Made by a program: the position numbers and the translations under genes. From Vibrio splendidus (lineage in GTDB: Bacteria > Pseudomonadota > Gammaproteobacteria > Enterobacterales > Vibrionaceae), in NCBI RefSeq assembly GCF_024347615.1, contig NZ_AP025508.1:3782001-3846000 (forward strand): DNA of 64,000 bases, written 5' to 3'. Shown in pieces: positions 44,141 through 53,325 of this stretch (its first letter is position 1; each line of letters begins with the position of its first letter). Below the pieces are notes generated by a model that had not been told where the DNA came from, ran no database searches, and saw only the letters and a program-made list of their open reading frames with translations.

Positions 44141-45451
44141 ATGTATTCAAATAAATATTCGGTACCCCTCATGAATGTTCGCGCTGCTGCTGCAAATGTC
44201 CTATTCCAAGTTGTCGATAAAGGCCACTCTCTTTCACACGCTCTCCCTGCGGCTCAAAAAACGATCCGTCCGCGAGACCATGCTCTACTGCAAGAGATTT
44301 GCTACGGCGCACTTCGTTACCTGCCTCGCTTAGAGTCAATCGCTAACGAACTGATGGAAAACTCGCTTAAAGGTAAAAAGCGCGTCTTCCATCACCTGAT
44401 CTTAGTAGGCATTTATCAGTTGGGCTTTATGCGAATTCCTTCGCATGCCGCCGTTGCTGAAACAGTTGAAGCAACCAAAACACTGCGTGGCCCAAGCCTC
44501 AGTGGTTTGATCAATGCCGTACTTCGCAGCTATCTGCGCGATCAAGAAGAACTAGACGAGAAAGCCGTTAGCCACAATGCTGGTAAATACAGCCATCCAA
44601 GCTGGATTCTAAAAATGCTTCAAGAGAGCTACCCAGATCAGTGGGAGCAATTAGTTGAAGCAAACAATAACAAGGCACCAATGTGGCTGCGTGTAAATCG
44701 CCAACACCACACTCGTGACGAGTATGTTGAACTGCTTAAAAACGAAAACATTGAATACACACTGCACCCTGAAGCAGCTGATGCCATAAAATTAGCCTCA
44801 CCTTGTGACGTTACTTTGCTTCCTGGCTTCGACAGAGGCTGGGTATCTGTGCAAGATGCTGCAGCTCAGCTTTCCGTTGATTTCCTAACACCAAAAGATG
44901 GTGAGCTAATCCTAGATTGCTGCGCAGCACCTGGTGGTAAAACTGCACACATTCTTGAACATACTCAAGACACTGAAGTGGTTGCAATCGACAGTGATAT
45001 TAAGCGCCTAGACCGCGTTTACGATAACCTTGAACGCCTACAACTACGTGCCGACGTAATCTGTGGTGATGCTCGCTACCCTGAAGAGTGGTGGACAGGC
45101 AGTCAGTTTGACCGCATCCTACTTGATGCTCCGTGTTCAGCGACCGGCGTAATCCGCCGTCATCCTGACATTAAGTGGCTACGCCGTGCATCTGATATTG
45201 ATGCTCTAGCAGAGCTGCAAAGTGAGATTTTGGATGCAATGTGGCGCCAGCTAAAAGAAGGCGGCACCATGGTTTATGCGACATGTTCTATCACGCCGCA
45301 AGAAAACGTACTGCAAGTGAAAGCCTTCTTAGAGCGTACCGAGAACGCAACGCTGGTTGGGTCTGATATCGAAAAACCGGGTCGTCAAATACTGCCTGGT
45401 GAAGAAGATATGGATGGCTTCTACTACGCTGTTCTAGTAAAACAGGCATAA
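44141..45451 (+). CDS. rsmB: 16S rRNA m5C967 methyltransferase RsmB
   Basis: NusB-like RNA-binding N-terminus ([20 protein letters not shown]) followed by a methyltransferase with [16 protein letters not shown] (SAM binding) and the two catalytic cysteines in [20 protein letters not shown] and [11 protein letters not shown]. Up to 436 residues from 44141, or 426 from the ATG at 44171 ([11 protein letters not shown]), which looks more like other RsmB starts. The 44141 start has its GAGG inside a six-pair hairpin. Third gene of def-fmt-rsmB. Confidence 0.95.
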   Translation: MYSNKYSVPLMNVRAAAANVLFQVVDKGHSLSHALPAAQKTIRPRDHALLQEICYGALRYLPRLESIANELMENSLKGKKRVFHHLILVGIYQLGFMRIPSHAAVAETVEATKTLRGPSLSGLINAVLRSYLRDQEELDEKAVSHNAGKYSHPSWILKMLQESYPDQWEQLVEANNNKAPMWLRVNRQHHTRDEYVELLKNENIEYTLHPEAADAIKLASPCDVTLLPGFDRGWVSVQDAAAQLSVDFLTPKDGELILDCCAAPGGKTAHILEHTQDTEVVAIDSDIKRLDRVYDNLERLQLRADVICGDARYPEEWWTGSQFDRILLDAPCSATGVIRRHPDIKWLRRASDIDALAELQSEILDAMWRQLKEGGTMVYATCSITPQENVLQVKAFLERTENATLVGSDIEKPGRQILPGEEDMDGFYYAVLVKQA

Positions 45452-45456
45452 CAACT

Positions 45457-45496
45457 AACAGCGGCTAAGAATTTATTTCTTAGCCGCTGTTTCTTT
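45457..45496 (+). terminator. Terminator after rsmB
   Basis: AACAGCGGCTAAGAA, short loop, TTCTTAGCCGCTGTT followed by a T-rich run, between rsmB and trkA. Confidence 0.85.
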
Positions 45497-45561
45497 CTAG
45501 TGCATTATCAAACCAAAATGAGATCACTAGAATTACAACGGCAAAAAATAAGAGAAAGGCT

Positions 45562-46938
45562 ATGAAGATCATTATTCTAGGTGCTGGACAAGTTGGCGGT
45601 ACCCTTGCTGAAAACCTAGTGGGTGAAAACAATGACATCACGATCGTCGACCGTAATGCCGACCGACTGCGTGAACTTCAAGACAAATACGACCTTAGGG
45701 TTGTAAACGGTTATGCCAGCCACCCGAACACACTACGTGAAGCGGGCGCGCAAGATGCCGACATGCTGGTTGCCGTAACCAACATGGATGAAACCAACAT
45801 GGCCGCATGTCAGGTTGCCTTCTCTCTGTTTAACACGCCAAACCGTATTGCTCGTATTCGTTCTCCTCAATACCTAGAAGAGAAAGAAGCACTCTTCAAA
45901 TCAGGTGCGATTCCGGTCGATCATTTAATTGCCCCAGAAGAACTCGTCACTAGCTACATCGAGCGCCTGATTCAATATCCAGGTGCATTGCAGGTTGTGA
46001 GCTTTGCTGAACAGAAGGTTAGCCTAGTAGCAGTAAAAGCTTATTACGGTGGACCATTGGTTGGTAACGCACTGTCTGCTTTGCGTGAGCACATGCCGCA
46101 CATTGATACTCGTGTAGCCGCTATCTTCCGTCAAGGTCGCCCTATTCGCCCACAAGGCACTACCATCATTGAAGCCGATGATGAGGTTTTCTTTGTGGCA
46201 GCGAGTAATCATATCCGCTCAGTAATGAGTGAGCTTCAGCGTCTAGAGAAACCGTACCGACGCATCATGATTGTTGGCGGTGGTAACATTGGTGCAAGCT
46301 TGGCAAAGCGCCTTGAACAGAGCTACAGCATCAAGCTTATTGAGCGCAGTTACACTCGTGCCGAGAAGCTGTCTGAAGAATTAGAAAACACCATCGTATT
46401 CTGTGGCGATGCAGCCGACCAAGAGCTGCTGACCGAAGAGAACATCGATCAGGTGGATGTGTTCATTGCTCTAACCAATGAAGATGAAACCAACATCATG
46501 TCAGCGATGCTGGCGAAGCGAATGGGTGCCAAGAAAGTAATGGTGCTGATTCAGCGTGGCGCTTATGTCGACCTTGTTCAAGGTGGCGTGATTGATATTG
46601 CGATATCTCCACAGCAAGCGACGATTTCTGCGCTGCTTACTCACGTTCGTCGTGCTGATATTGTTAACGTATCCTCTCTACGTCGCGGCGCTGCAGAAGC
46701 GATTGAAGCCATTGCTCACGGTGACGAGACCACATCTAAAGTCGTTGGCCGAGCGATTGGCGACATCAAACTGCCATCGGGCACCACCATTGGTGCGATT
46801 GTTCGCGGAGAAGAGGTGCTTATCGCGCACGATAGAACCGTAATCGAACAGGATGACCACGTAGTGATGTTCCTAGTGGACAAGAAATACGTACCGGATG
46901 TTGAGTCTCTATTCCAACCGAGCCCGTTCTTCTTATAG
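45562..46938 (+). CDS. trkA: Trk potassium uptake regulator TrkA
   Basis: 458-residue cytosolic gating subunit with two RCK units, each with an NAD(H)-binding Rossmann loop ([16 protein letters not shown] and [17 protein letters not shown]) and a TrkA-C domain. It binds TrkH and controls K+ flux in response to nucleotides. The trkH gene follows by 96 bases. Confidence 0.97.
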   Translation: MKIIILGAGQVGGTLAENLVGENNDITIVDRNADRLRELQDKYDLRVVNGYASHPNTLREAGAQDADMLVAVTNMDETNMAACQVAFSLFNTPNRIARIRSPQYLEEKEALFKSGAIPVDHLIAPEELVTSYIERLIQYPGALQVVSFAEQKVSLVAVKAYYGGPLVGNALSALREHMPHIDTRVAAIFRQGRPIRPQGTTIIEADDEVFFVAASNHIRSVMSELQRLEKPYRRIMIVGGGNIGASLAKRLEQSYSIKLIERSYTRAEKLSEELENTIVFCGDAADQELLTEENIDQVDVFIALTNEDETNIMSAMLAKRMGAKKVMVLIQRGAYVDLVQGGVIDIAISPQQATISALLTHVRRADIVNVSSLRRGAAEAIEAIAHGDETTSKVVGRAIGDIKLPSGTTIGAIVRGEEVLIAHDRTVIEQDDHVVMFLVDKKYVPDVESLFQPSPFFL

Positions 46939-47034
46939 CCTTGTTCTCGTAAGCTTCTTCTCGCAACTTTCTTTTTGTGAGAACGACGCTCCGGCACAAA
47001 GCTGTAATCAATTAAAGCTATGGTCTATTAAGCT

Positions 47035-48480
47035 ATGGTCAACTTTCGTCCGATATTATTAGTGATAGGGTTAGTGTTATCAAAACTCGCCCTTTTCATG
47101 TACATCCCCACATTGGTTGCCTTTTTTACTGGCACCGGTGGCTTCCTCGAGTTTGGTCAATCAGTAGTGATCACGCACATTGTGGCGTTCATCTGCTTGA
47201 GCTTGGGCCGCTCCGCTAAGTTCCGACTTGGGGTGCGGGACATGTTCCTTATCACCTCTTTGGTTTGGACAATCGCCAGCGCCTTTGCCGCCCTGCCCTT
47301 TGTCTTCATTAACCACATCAGCTTTACGGACGCCTACTTCGAAACCATGTCAGGTATCACCACGACAGGCTCAACCGTATTAAGCGGCTTAGACAGCATG
47401 GCACCAAGCATTCTGTTGTGGCGTTCTATACTGCAATGGTTAGGCGGCATCGGCTTTATCGTTATGGCGGTAGCAGTTCTACCAATGCTCAACGTTGGTG
47501 GTATGCGCCTGTTCCAAACCGAATCATCCGATTGGTCAGATAAAAGCAGCCCACGAGCAAAAACCGTCGCGAAGAACATCGTAGCAGTTTATCTGGTTCT
47601 GACTGGTTTATGCATCATTAGCTATTTGCTTGCAGGCATGGGCATCTTTGACGCGATCAATCATGCCTTCACAACACTGTCTACAGGTGGTTACTCAACC
47701 TCAGATGGCTCGATGAACCACTTCTCTAACAGTGCTCACTGGGTGGGAACACTGTTCATGTTCCTTGGTGGACTGCCGTTCTTACTGTTTGTTAGCGCAC
47801 TGCGAGGCCGAAAACTCTCAATCCTCTACAAAGACGCGCAAGTGAGAGGTTTCACGTACCTGTTCTTGGTCACCAGCGCCGTAATATCAACATGGTTGGT
47901 GGTTAGAGATGGCTACACTGTTATGGATGCGATGCGTGTTTCGATGTTCAACATTGTGTCAGTCGTCACCACAACCGGTTTTGGCTTAGAAGACTTCACC
48001 GCCTGGGGTGCACTGCCAACTACTTTGTTTGCATTCCTAATGATGGCGGGCGCTTGCTCGGGTTCAACCTCTGGCGGTATTAAAATCTTCCGTTTCCAGA
48101 TCGCGATGACCATGCTCCACAAACAAATGATGAAGCTAATTCACCCATCAGGCGTATTTGTTCAACGCTACAATCAGCGACCGGTGAATGACGATATTGT
48201 GCGTTCACTCGTGGCATTTGGTTTGATGTTCTTTATCACGATTATCTTAATTGCAGGCGGTTTGAGCGCGATGGGACTTGATCCTGTGACCAGTATATCT
48301 GGCGCTATCACAGCCGTTGCCAATGTGGGCCCAGGAATGGGGAGCGTGATCGGTCCGACCGGGAACTTTGCTCCACTGCCAGACGCCGCTAAATGGTTGC
48401 TAAGTTTAGGAATGCTAATGGGACGCCTCGAGATACTGACGCTCATTGTTCTATTTTTCCCAGCCTTTTGGCGACGCTAA
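47035..48480 (+). CDS. trkH: Trk potassium transporter TrkH
   Basis: 481-residue inner-membrane K+ channel subunit with four pore repeats. Filter regions are visible at SGITTTGSTVLSG, FTTLSTGGYSTSDG, VVTTTGFGLEDF and ITAVANVGPGMG. Works with TrkA encoded upstream. The ribosome site before 47035 is weak. Confidence 0.97.
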   Translation: MVNFRPILLVIGLVLSKLALFMYIPTLVAFFTGTGGFLEFGQSVVITHIVAFICLSLGRSAKFRLGVRDMFLITSLVWTIASAFAALPFVFINHISFTDAYFETMSGITTTGSTVLSGLDSMAPSILLWRSILQWLGGIGFIVMAVAVLPMLNVGGMRLFQTESSDWSDKSSPRAKTVAKNIVAVYLVLTGLCIISYLLAGMGIFDAINHAFTTLSTGGYSTSDGSMNHFSNSAHWVGTLFMFLGGLPFLLFVSALRGRKLSILYKDAQVRGFTYLFLVTSAVISTWLVVRDGYTVMDAMRVSMFNIVSVVTTTGFGLEDFTAWGALPTTLFAFLMMAGACSGSTSGGIKIFRFQIAMTMLHKQMMKLIHPSGVFVQRYNQRPVNDDIVRSLVAFGLMFFITIILIAGGLSAMGLDPVTSISGAITAVANVGPGMGSVIGPTGNFAPLPDAAKWLLSLGMLMGRLEILTLIVLFFPAFWRR

Positions 48481-48507
48481 CCAAGCAAAAAAATCAAGGA
48501 AACACAG

Positions 48508-49110
48508 ATGAAATCATACGTACTTCTCGCTAGCGCATTGCTCGCAAACTCAGTATTCGTAAGTTCTGCCTTTGCTGATCAAATGGTCACATTGCCTGAT
48601 GGCAAGCAAGTGTTACTAAAAGACGATTTTACTTGGCAGTATGTGGCAGAAAATAAAACAGAAGAAACAACAACGACAGAGATAACTTCAGCGGTAGCGA
48701 CGGCGCCAGTCGCAGCTGTACCCGTAGTCGCAGTCCCAGTTGCAACCAGTACGCGTGGTACTACGATTGTGGTTAATAGTAAAAAGCCAAGCTTGCAACT
48801 GTCTCAATCAGGAGTGGATGTCGTATTAGGCGCGAGCCGCTATGAAGGTGGTGAGCTTATCATTCCGACAGCCATCACCAACCAAGGCACTCAAGCTGTC
48901 ATTTTGGTATCACTTAACATCAGCGTATTTACCGCAGAAGGTGAGTTACTGGCACAACAAGAAGTCGCAGTCTGGAAATCAATCAAACGAATGGCCGACA
49001 CTTACCTGCGACCAAAGACAGCTGAAGAAGGTAAGTTGATAGAACTCGACCTAGCAGAGCACCCTGAATATCAGATTAAAGCCGAGATTATCGAGGTCGT
49101 TGCCCGCTAA
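48508..49110 (+). CDS. DUF3157 family exported protein
   Basis: 200 residues with a Sec signal peptide (SVFVSSAFA), a short conserved segment [20 protein letters not shown], a Thr/Ala/Val/Pro-rich linker at about residues 53-85, and a C-terminal beta-rich domain. I recognise it as DUF3157; the function is unknown. AAGGAAA lies before the start. It follows trkH by 27 bases and converges with the TrhA gene, with overlapping ends. Confidence 0.8.
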   Translation: MKSYVLLASALLANSVFVSSAFADQMVTLPDGKQVLLKDDFTWQYVAENKTEETTTTEITSAVATAPVAAVPVVAVPVATSTRGTTIVVNSKKPSLQLSQSGVDVVLGASRYEGGELIIPTAITNQGTQAVILVSLNISVFTAEGELLAQQEVAVWKSIKRMADTYLRPKTAEEGKLIELDLAEHPEYQIKAEIIEVVAR

Positions 49111-49760
49111 ACCGGTGTCACAAACAGATAGATAGCGAAGAAATGGCAAGCGCAGCCCGCCAACACAAACAGGTGCCAGATGGCATGGTTATAAGGGATG
49201 CGTTTTGCCACATAGAAAATGACACCCAGCGAGTAAATCACCCCGCCAACCGCCAGTAACACCAAACCACCTATATCAATGTTCATCGCTAATTGATAAA
49301 CAACAATCAAAGATAGCCAACCCATCGCTAAGTAAATGAACAGCGATAAGCGCTTGAATCGGTAAACAAAGGCAATCTTCATGATGATGCCCACCAGCGC
49401 AATTCCCCAGATCACCGCCATCAAGCCCATCGCTAATGGGGTTCTTAAGCCCACCAAAAGAAACGGCGTGTAACTGCCCGCGATCAGCAAATAAATCGCA
49501 CAGTGATCGAGCGTTTTGAGTAAGCGCTTGGTTTTCTCAGTGGTGATCGAGTGGTACAACGTGGAAGCAAGAAAGAGCAGAATAATACTGCTGCCATACA
49601 CCGCCATACTGGCAACAGTAAGCATGTCGGCTTGGTAATCAAACGCACGAATCAGTAACAGGATCAGGCCCACTACGCCAAGTACGACGCCCAAACCATG
49701 GGTTATCGCATTAGCGCGTTCTTCGATGTCACTGTATTCGCTGGCTGATGATGCAGACAT
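49107..49760 (-). CDS. TrhA/hemolysin III-type (PAQR) membrane protein
   Basis: 217-residue seven-helix membrane protein. The PAQR signature residues are in [13 protein letters not shown] (first histidine), ASTLYHSI and the final [16 protein letters not shown]. Bacterial members relate to membrane lipid homeostasis; the hemolysin III name is historical. A 24-bp perfect palindrome lies 46 bases upstream. Confidence 0.9.
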   Translation of the reverse strand: MSASSASEYSDIEERANAITHGLGVVLGVVGLILLLIRAFDYQADMLTVASMAVYGSSIILLFLASTLYHSITTEKTKRLLKTLDHCAIYLLIAGSYTPFLLVGLRTPLAMGLMAVIWGIALVGIIMKIAFVYRFKRLSLFIYLAMGWLSLIVVYQLAMNIDIGGLVLLAVGGVIYSLGVIFYVAKRIPYNHAIWHLFVLAGCACHFFAIYLFVTPV

Positions 49761-49805
49761 GAGTATCCTACTAGAGTAAATGTTCGATTGACCCAGTATT
49801 ACACA

Positions 49806-49829
49806 TTAAGCTTACACGTGTAAGCTTAA
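49806..49829. promoter_or_regulatory. 24-bp perfect palindrome upstream of the TrhA gene
   Basis: TTAAGCTTACAC followed directly by its complement GTGTAAGCTTAA. It has no loop and no T-run on the minus strand, so an operator is more likely than a terminator. The bound protein is unknown. Confidence 0.6.
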
Positions 49830-49868
49830 ATTTTTATGACAAAATGACTTATAAAATGTGCGATTCAG

Positions 49869-50660
49869 CTAAGACGCGTTTTCTAAATACTCGATCACCA
49901 TCTTACCGGCGTCTTCTGGTGAGGTATCAAGCGGGACACTCAATTGACGCTGTAGTTGACCCATTCCCAGCAAGCTCGCCAACATACCTTTTGCGCCATC
50001 GCGATTGCGGTCTATCTCAAACCACAACTTAAGTTCTGTCTCACCACGATGAGCAACAACCTCAAGCTCACGCCAGCGACCATGATAAGGGCCAGTAGTC
50101 GGCACAAACTCAAACTCTTGGACAAACGGCAGTTCAAAGCCATCGACCGCTTCACACTCCACTTGGCGTATCCGCAGCCCTTGAGCTTCAAGCTCGTTAA
50201 AGATGCCGTCGAGGAGTGCATCAGGACGAACCGTTAAGGTGTCTTTATCCGATGGGTCAATCGCCATCGCAATATCCAACCCGGTTTCCAGCCACACCTT
50301 TGAATCACCAATCGTGACTGGTGTATTCAGCGGTACATCAAACTCACATTCAAAGTCACGGGTTTCTCCCGGCTGAATCACAAAGGCATACGGCAGGCTC
50401 CATTTAGCCAACGAGTACGTCTGGTGCATTCGGCGTTTATGACCGCCCTCTTGCCTTTGCGAGTTCATGGTGACTTCTTTGACGTAACGACAGCACAAGT
50501 TGAGATCGATGTTGTCGATTTCTTGTGGCTGAGCGCCACCATAGACATGCACAATAATGCTCGCCTTCTTGCCTGGGTAAAGCACTTCCTGTTGCAATAC
50601 AGAATCCACTTTGGCAGATCCAATACCAAAACTAGCTAACGTTTTCTTTAAGAACGACAT
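49869..50660 (-). CDS. Spo0M-like (sporulation-control family) protein
   Basis: 263-residue cytosolic protein of the Spo0M family with an arrestin-like beta-sandwich fold (VLYPGKKASIIVHVYGG, RDFECEFDVPLNTPVTIG). The name comes from Bacillus; in non-sporulating Vibrio the role is unknown. A strong AGGAGG precedes the ATG at 50660; the GTG two codons earlier overlaps the ribosome site. Confidence 0.88.
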   Translation of the reverse strand: MSFLKKTLASFGIGSAKVDSVLQQEVLYPGKKASIIVHVYGGAQPQEIDNIDLNLCCRYVKEVTMNSQRQEGGHKRRMHQTYSLAKWSLPYAFVIQPGETRDFECEFDVPLNTPVTIGDSKVWLETGLDIAMAIDPSDKDTLTVRPDALLDGIFNELEAQGLRIRQVECEAVDGFELPFVQEFEFVPTTGPYHGRWRELEVVAHRGETELKLWFEIDRNRDGAKGMLASLLGMGQLQRQLSVPLDTSPEDAGKMVIEYLENAS

Positions 50661-50775
50661 ATGCACCTCCTTTAAAGCATCATCTTAAGCCTGAAAGAGG
50701 TTCAAACTCAAATATACTGCTCACACTATTTTAGCTCTAATATCGTTTAATTATCACTCAGGCGTCGATCGATAA

Positions 50776-50817
50776 CTTAGATAGTGATAATCTAAGCCTT
50801 GATATGCATGCATATCA
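50776..50817. promoter_or_regulatory. Two adjacent palindromes in the Spo0M upstream region
   Basis: CTTAGAT … ATCTAAG at 50776-50796 and an 18-bp perfect palindrome TGATATGCATGCATATCA at 50800-50817. They lie between the divergent Spo0M-like gene and the small basic ORF, 115-160 bases from the first. They are operator-like in form; the protein is unknown. Confidence 0.5.
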
Positions 50818-50840
50818 TTATCCTGATTTATTTTTCGGAT

Positions 50841-50929
50841 TGGCGAAAGCCAGACGAGTGACTCTTCAAGTAATTGAAGCGAAGCTCATGATAAGTCAGG
50901 CCATTAGATTGGCAATGGATATGCCTGAC
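50841..50929 (+). other. Structured leader with three hairpins before the small ORF
   Basis: A GAAA-tetraloop hairpin (TGGC-GAAA-GCCA, 50841-50852), a hairpin CTTCAA-GTAA-TTGAAG (50864-50879) and a long stem GTCAGGCCATT … AATGG … GCCTGAC (50895-50929) lie in a row. The last ends 14 bases before an ATG. The order resembles a cis-acting RNA leader. Confidence 0.5.
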
Positions 50930-50943
50930 CGTTAGGTAAATTA

Positions 50944-51111
50944 ATGCGCCCAACAGCTGTCAGGTTCTCGCACACCAACCGTAGTGCGATGCGTCGTCGT
51001 AGTGGCTTTGTTGCTGCTCCAACGGCTAAGAAATTGGCTCCTACAATGACTCTCGTTCAGAAGACTGCTTTATTAGCACCGACTGCAACAAAAGTAATTA
51101 AAGCCGCTTAA
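50944..51111 (+). CDS. Small basic protein of unknown function
   Basis: 55-codon open frame, strongly basic near the start (MRPTAVRFSHTNRSAMRRRS) and alanine/threonine/lysine-rich afterwards, with no signal peptide. AGGT lies about six bases before the ATG, and a strong terminator begins two bases after the stop. The unit of structured leader, small frame and terminator looks complete. I do not recognise the protein. It could be a nucleic-acid-binding peptide, or the transcript could act as RNA. Confidence 0.5.
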   Translation: MRPTAVRFSHTNRSAMRRRSGFVAAPTAKKLAPTMTLVQKTALLAPTATKVIKAA

Positions 51112-51113
51112 CG

Positions 51114-51141
51114 AAAAGCGCAGTTTTTACTGCGCTTTTTT
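51114..51141 (+). terminator. Terminator after the small basic ORF
   Basis: AAAAGCGCAG, loop of six, CTGCGCTTTT followed by T. Confidence 0.88.
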
Positions 51142-51242
51142 CTTGCCCAGTCCCATCTTGAAATGCCTTTACACATTGGTATTCCCTACCCGATTTGATA
51201 CCTTAACCACAAATCATTATAAAATTTGTGGAGAAGTAAAGT

Positions 51243-51506
51243 ATGAAGTGTCACCGCATTGAGGAACTGCTTGAACTGATGGAGCCTGAGTGGCAGAAAG
51301 ATCAAGAGCTTAACCTATTAGAGTTCATTATTAAGCTATCAAACGAAGCAGGCTACCAAGGCAAGCTAGAAGAGCTGACTGACGATGTTCTTATCTACCA
51401 TCTAAAAATGCGTAACAGCGAAAAAGATGAAATGATCCCAGGTCTTAAAAAAGACCAAGAAGATGATTTCAAAACCGCAATTCTAAAAGCGCGTGGCCTT
51501 CTTTAA
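51243..51506 (+). CDS. yihD: YihD family protein
   Basis: 87-residue acidic cytosolic protein, clearly the Vibrio counterpart of E. coli YihD ([45 protein letters not shown]). Function unknown. In E. coli it lies directly before srkA and dsbA; here ccoG is placed in between. A terminator follows at 51561. Confidence 0.95.
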   Translation: MKCHRIEELLELMEPEWQKDQELNLLEFIIKLSNEAGYQGKLEELTDDVLIYHLKMRNSEKDEMIPGLKKDQEDDFKTAILKARGLL

Positions 51507-51560
51507 TCGCCTATTTGGTTAGAACTCAATTGCCGTATAGATAAAACACTCAATTTTAAA

Positions 51561-51585
51561 AAGCGACCACCAGGTCGCTTTTTTG
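51561..51585 (+). terminator. Terminator after yihD
   Basis: AAGCGACC, loop ACCA, GGTCGCTT followed by T-run. The rest of the 51507-51832 gap should hold the ccoG promoter. Confidence 0.85.
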
Positions 51586-51832
51586 TTTCTGTTCGCTATT
51601 TTTTCGTCACAACTGTTATGACTTTTGTTGTTAAAGGTTGATAGCGTTAAAGAAATGAGAACAAGATTGTCGCTATAATCGCCATCCATAAGAATCTTCT
51701 AAAATAATAAGAGTGAGTGCGATAACAACAAATGCACCAAGCTCAATTTCTACAGGTTCTCTAAACCATACTTTCAAGTAATGTCGTCATGCCCGACTTA
51801 ACCGGGCAAACAAGCCACAAAAAGGATAGTCC

Positions 51833-53251
51833 ATGAGTCAGGATAAAATCGACATCAAAGATGTGACTCCTAAAACCTTTAACCCAAAAACACATAAAGG
51901 TAATGGAGATCGATTTAACCCAAGTAACCGAATCTATGTTCGAGAAAGCAAAGGTAAATTCCAACAACTTCGTCGTTACGGCGGTTGGTTCTTACTTTTA
52001 CTTTTTGCGCTTATCCCATGGATTCCATTTGGTGAACGACAAGCGATCTTGCTCGATATCGGTAGCCAGCAGTTCAACTTCTTTGGCACCACGCTATACC
52101 CACAAGATCTGACCCTACTCGCCATCCTATTTATGATTGCTGCGTTTGGCTTATTCTTCATAACCACCTTCTTAGGGCGAGTCTGGTGTGGTTATTTATG
52201 CCCGCAAACTGTCTGGACCTTCATGTACATCTGGTTCGAAGAGAAGCTGGAAGGTGCTGCCAATAAGCGAAGAAAACAAGACTCGGGCAAACTGACGAGC
52301 AATTTAATTCTCAGAAAAACCATCAAACACATCGCGTGGTGGGCGATTGCGATTGCGACGGGCTTAACCTTTGTCGGTTATTTCATCCCAATCAAAGAGC
52401 TGGTGGTTGGCTTCTTTACCTTTAACTCGACTTTCTGGCCGGTGTTTTGGGTATTGTTCTTTGCTGGGTGTACTTATGCGAATGCGGGATGGATGCGTTC
52501 TATTGTTTGTCTGCACATGTGTCCTTACGCGCGTTTCCAATCTGCAATGTTCGATAAAGATACCTTCATCGTGGGTTACGACACTGAACGGGGTGAAAGC
52601 CGCGGCCCTCGCTCTCGTAAAGCCGATCCAAAAGAACTTGGTCTAGGCGACTGTATTGACTGTAATTTATGTGTTCAAGTGTGCCCAACGGGTATCGATA
52701 TCCGTGACGGCCTACAATACGAGTGTATTAACTGTGGCGCGTGTATTGATGCCTGCGACAACACCATGGAACGTATGGGTTATGACAAAGGTCTGATCAA
52801 CTACACTACCGAGCACAGGCTCGATGGTCACACAACCAAGGTGATGCGTCCTAAGCTGCTAGGTTATGGCGCTATATTGATCGTCATGCTGGGTTTGTTC
52901 TTCGCACAGATAGCGAGTGTTGATCCTGCAGGCTTAAGCGTTCTACGAGATAGAAACCAACTATTTAGAATCAATAGCCAAGGGCTTGTCGAAAATACTT
53001 ACAACTTGAAAGTAATCAACAAAACTCAGCAAGAGCAAGAGTACAAGCTTGATGTCAGCGGGCTACCAGATTCTATCTGGTACGGTAAACAAACGATTAC
53101 CGTAGACCCAGGTGAGGTTTTAAACCTTCCTATCAGCTTAGGCGTCGATCCAGAAAAACTGAGCTCACCAGTTTCGACAATTCAGTTTATACTCTCGGAT
53201 AATGAAGAGTTTACGATGGAAGTCGAAAGCCGCTTTATCAAGAAGCTCTGA
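51833..53251 (+). CDS. ccoG: Cytochrome c oxidase accessory protein CcoG
   Basis: 472-residue membrane polyferredoxin. N-terminal helices enclose CGYLCPQTVW and CLHMCPYARF; two 4Fe-4S clusters sit in CIDCNLCVQVCP and CINCGACIDACDN; a periplasmic Ig-like C-terminal domain follows (residues 360-472). Known to supply reduced copper for assembly of cbb3 oxidase. It stands alone here, away from any ccoNOQP genes in the window. Confidence 0.95.
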   Translation: MSQDKIDIKDVTPKTFNPKTHKGNGDRFNPSNRIYVRESKGKFQQLRRYGGWFLLLLFALIPWIPFGERQAILLDIGSQQFNFFGTTLYPQDLTLLAILFMIAAFGLFFITTFLGRVWCGYLCPQTVWTFMYIWFEEKLEGAANKRRKQDSGKLTSNLILRKTIKHIAWWAIAIATGLTFVGYFIPIKELVVGFFTFNSTFWPVFWVLFFAGCTYANAGWMRSIVCLHMCPYARFQSAMFDKDTFIVGYDTERGESRGPRSRKADPKELGLGDCIDCNLCVQVCPTGIDIRDGLQYECINCGACIDACDNTMERMGYDKGLINYTTEHRLDGHTTKVMRPKLLGYGAILIVMLGLFFAQIASVDPAGLSVLRDRNQLFRINSQGLVENTYNLKVINKTQQEQEYKLDVSGLPDSIWYGKQTITVDPGEVLNLPISLGVDPEKLSSPVSTIQFILSDNEEFTMEVESRFIKKL

Positions 53252-53293
53252 TACCAGCCAACTTAGTGCTTGGTATAACACCCCAATAAATGG

Positions 53294-53320
53294 AAAAAGG
53301 CTCAGTAATGAGCCTTTTTT
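53294..53320 (+). terminator. Terminator between ccoG and srkA
   Basis: AAAAAGGCTC, loop AGTAAT, GAGCCTTTTT. It ends six bases before the chosen srkA start. Confidence 0.85.
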
Positions 53321-53325
53321 ATTCT

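Noticed and set aside
51638..51651. FNR-like site TTGATAGCGTTAAA upstream of ccoG
   Set aside because: The left half fits TTGAT but the right half matches only 3 of 5 positions, and the distance to the start is large.
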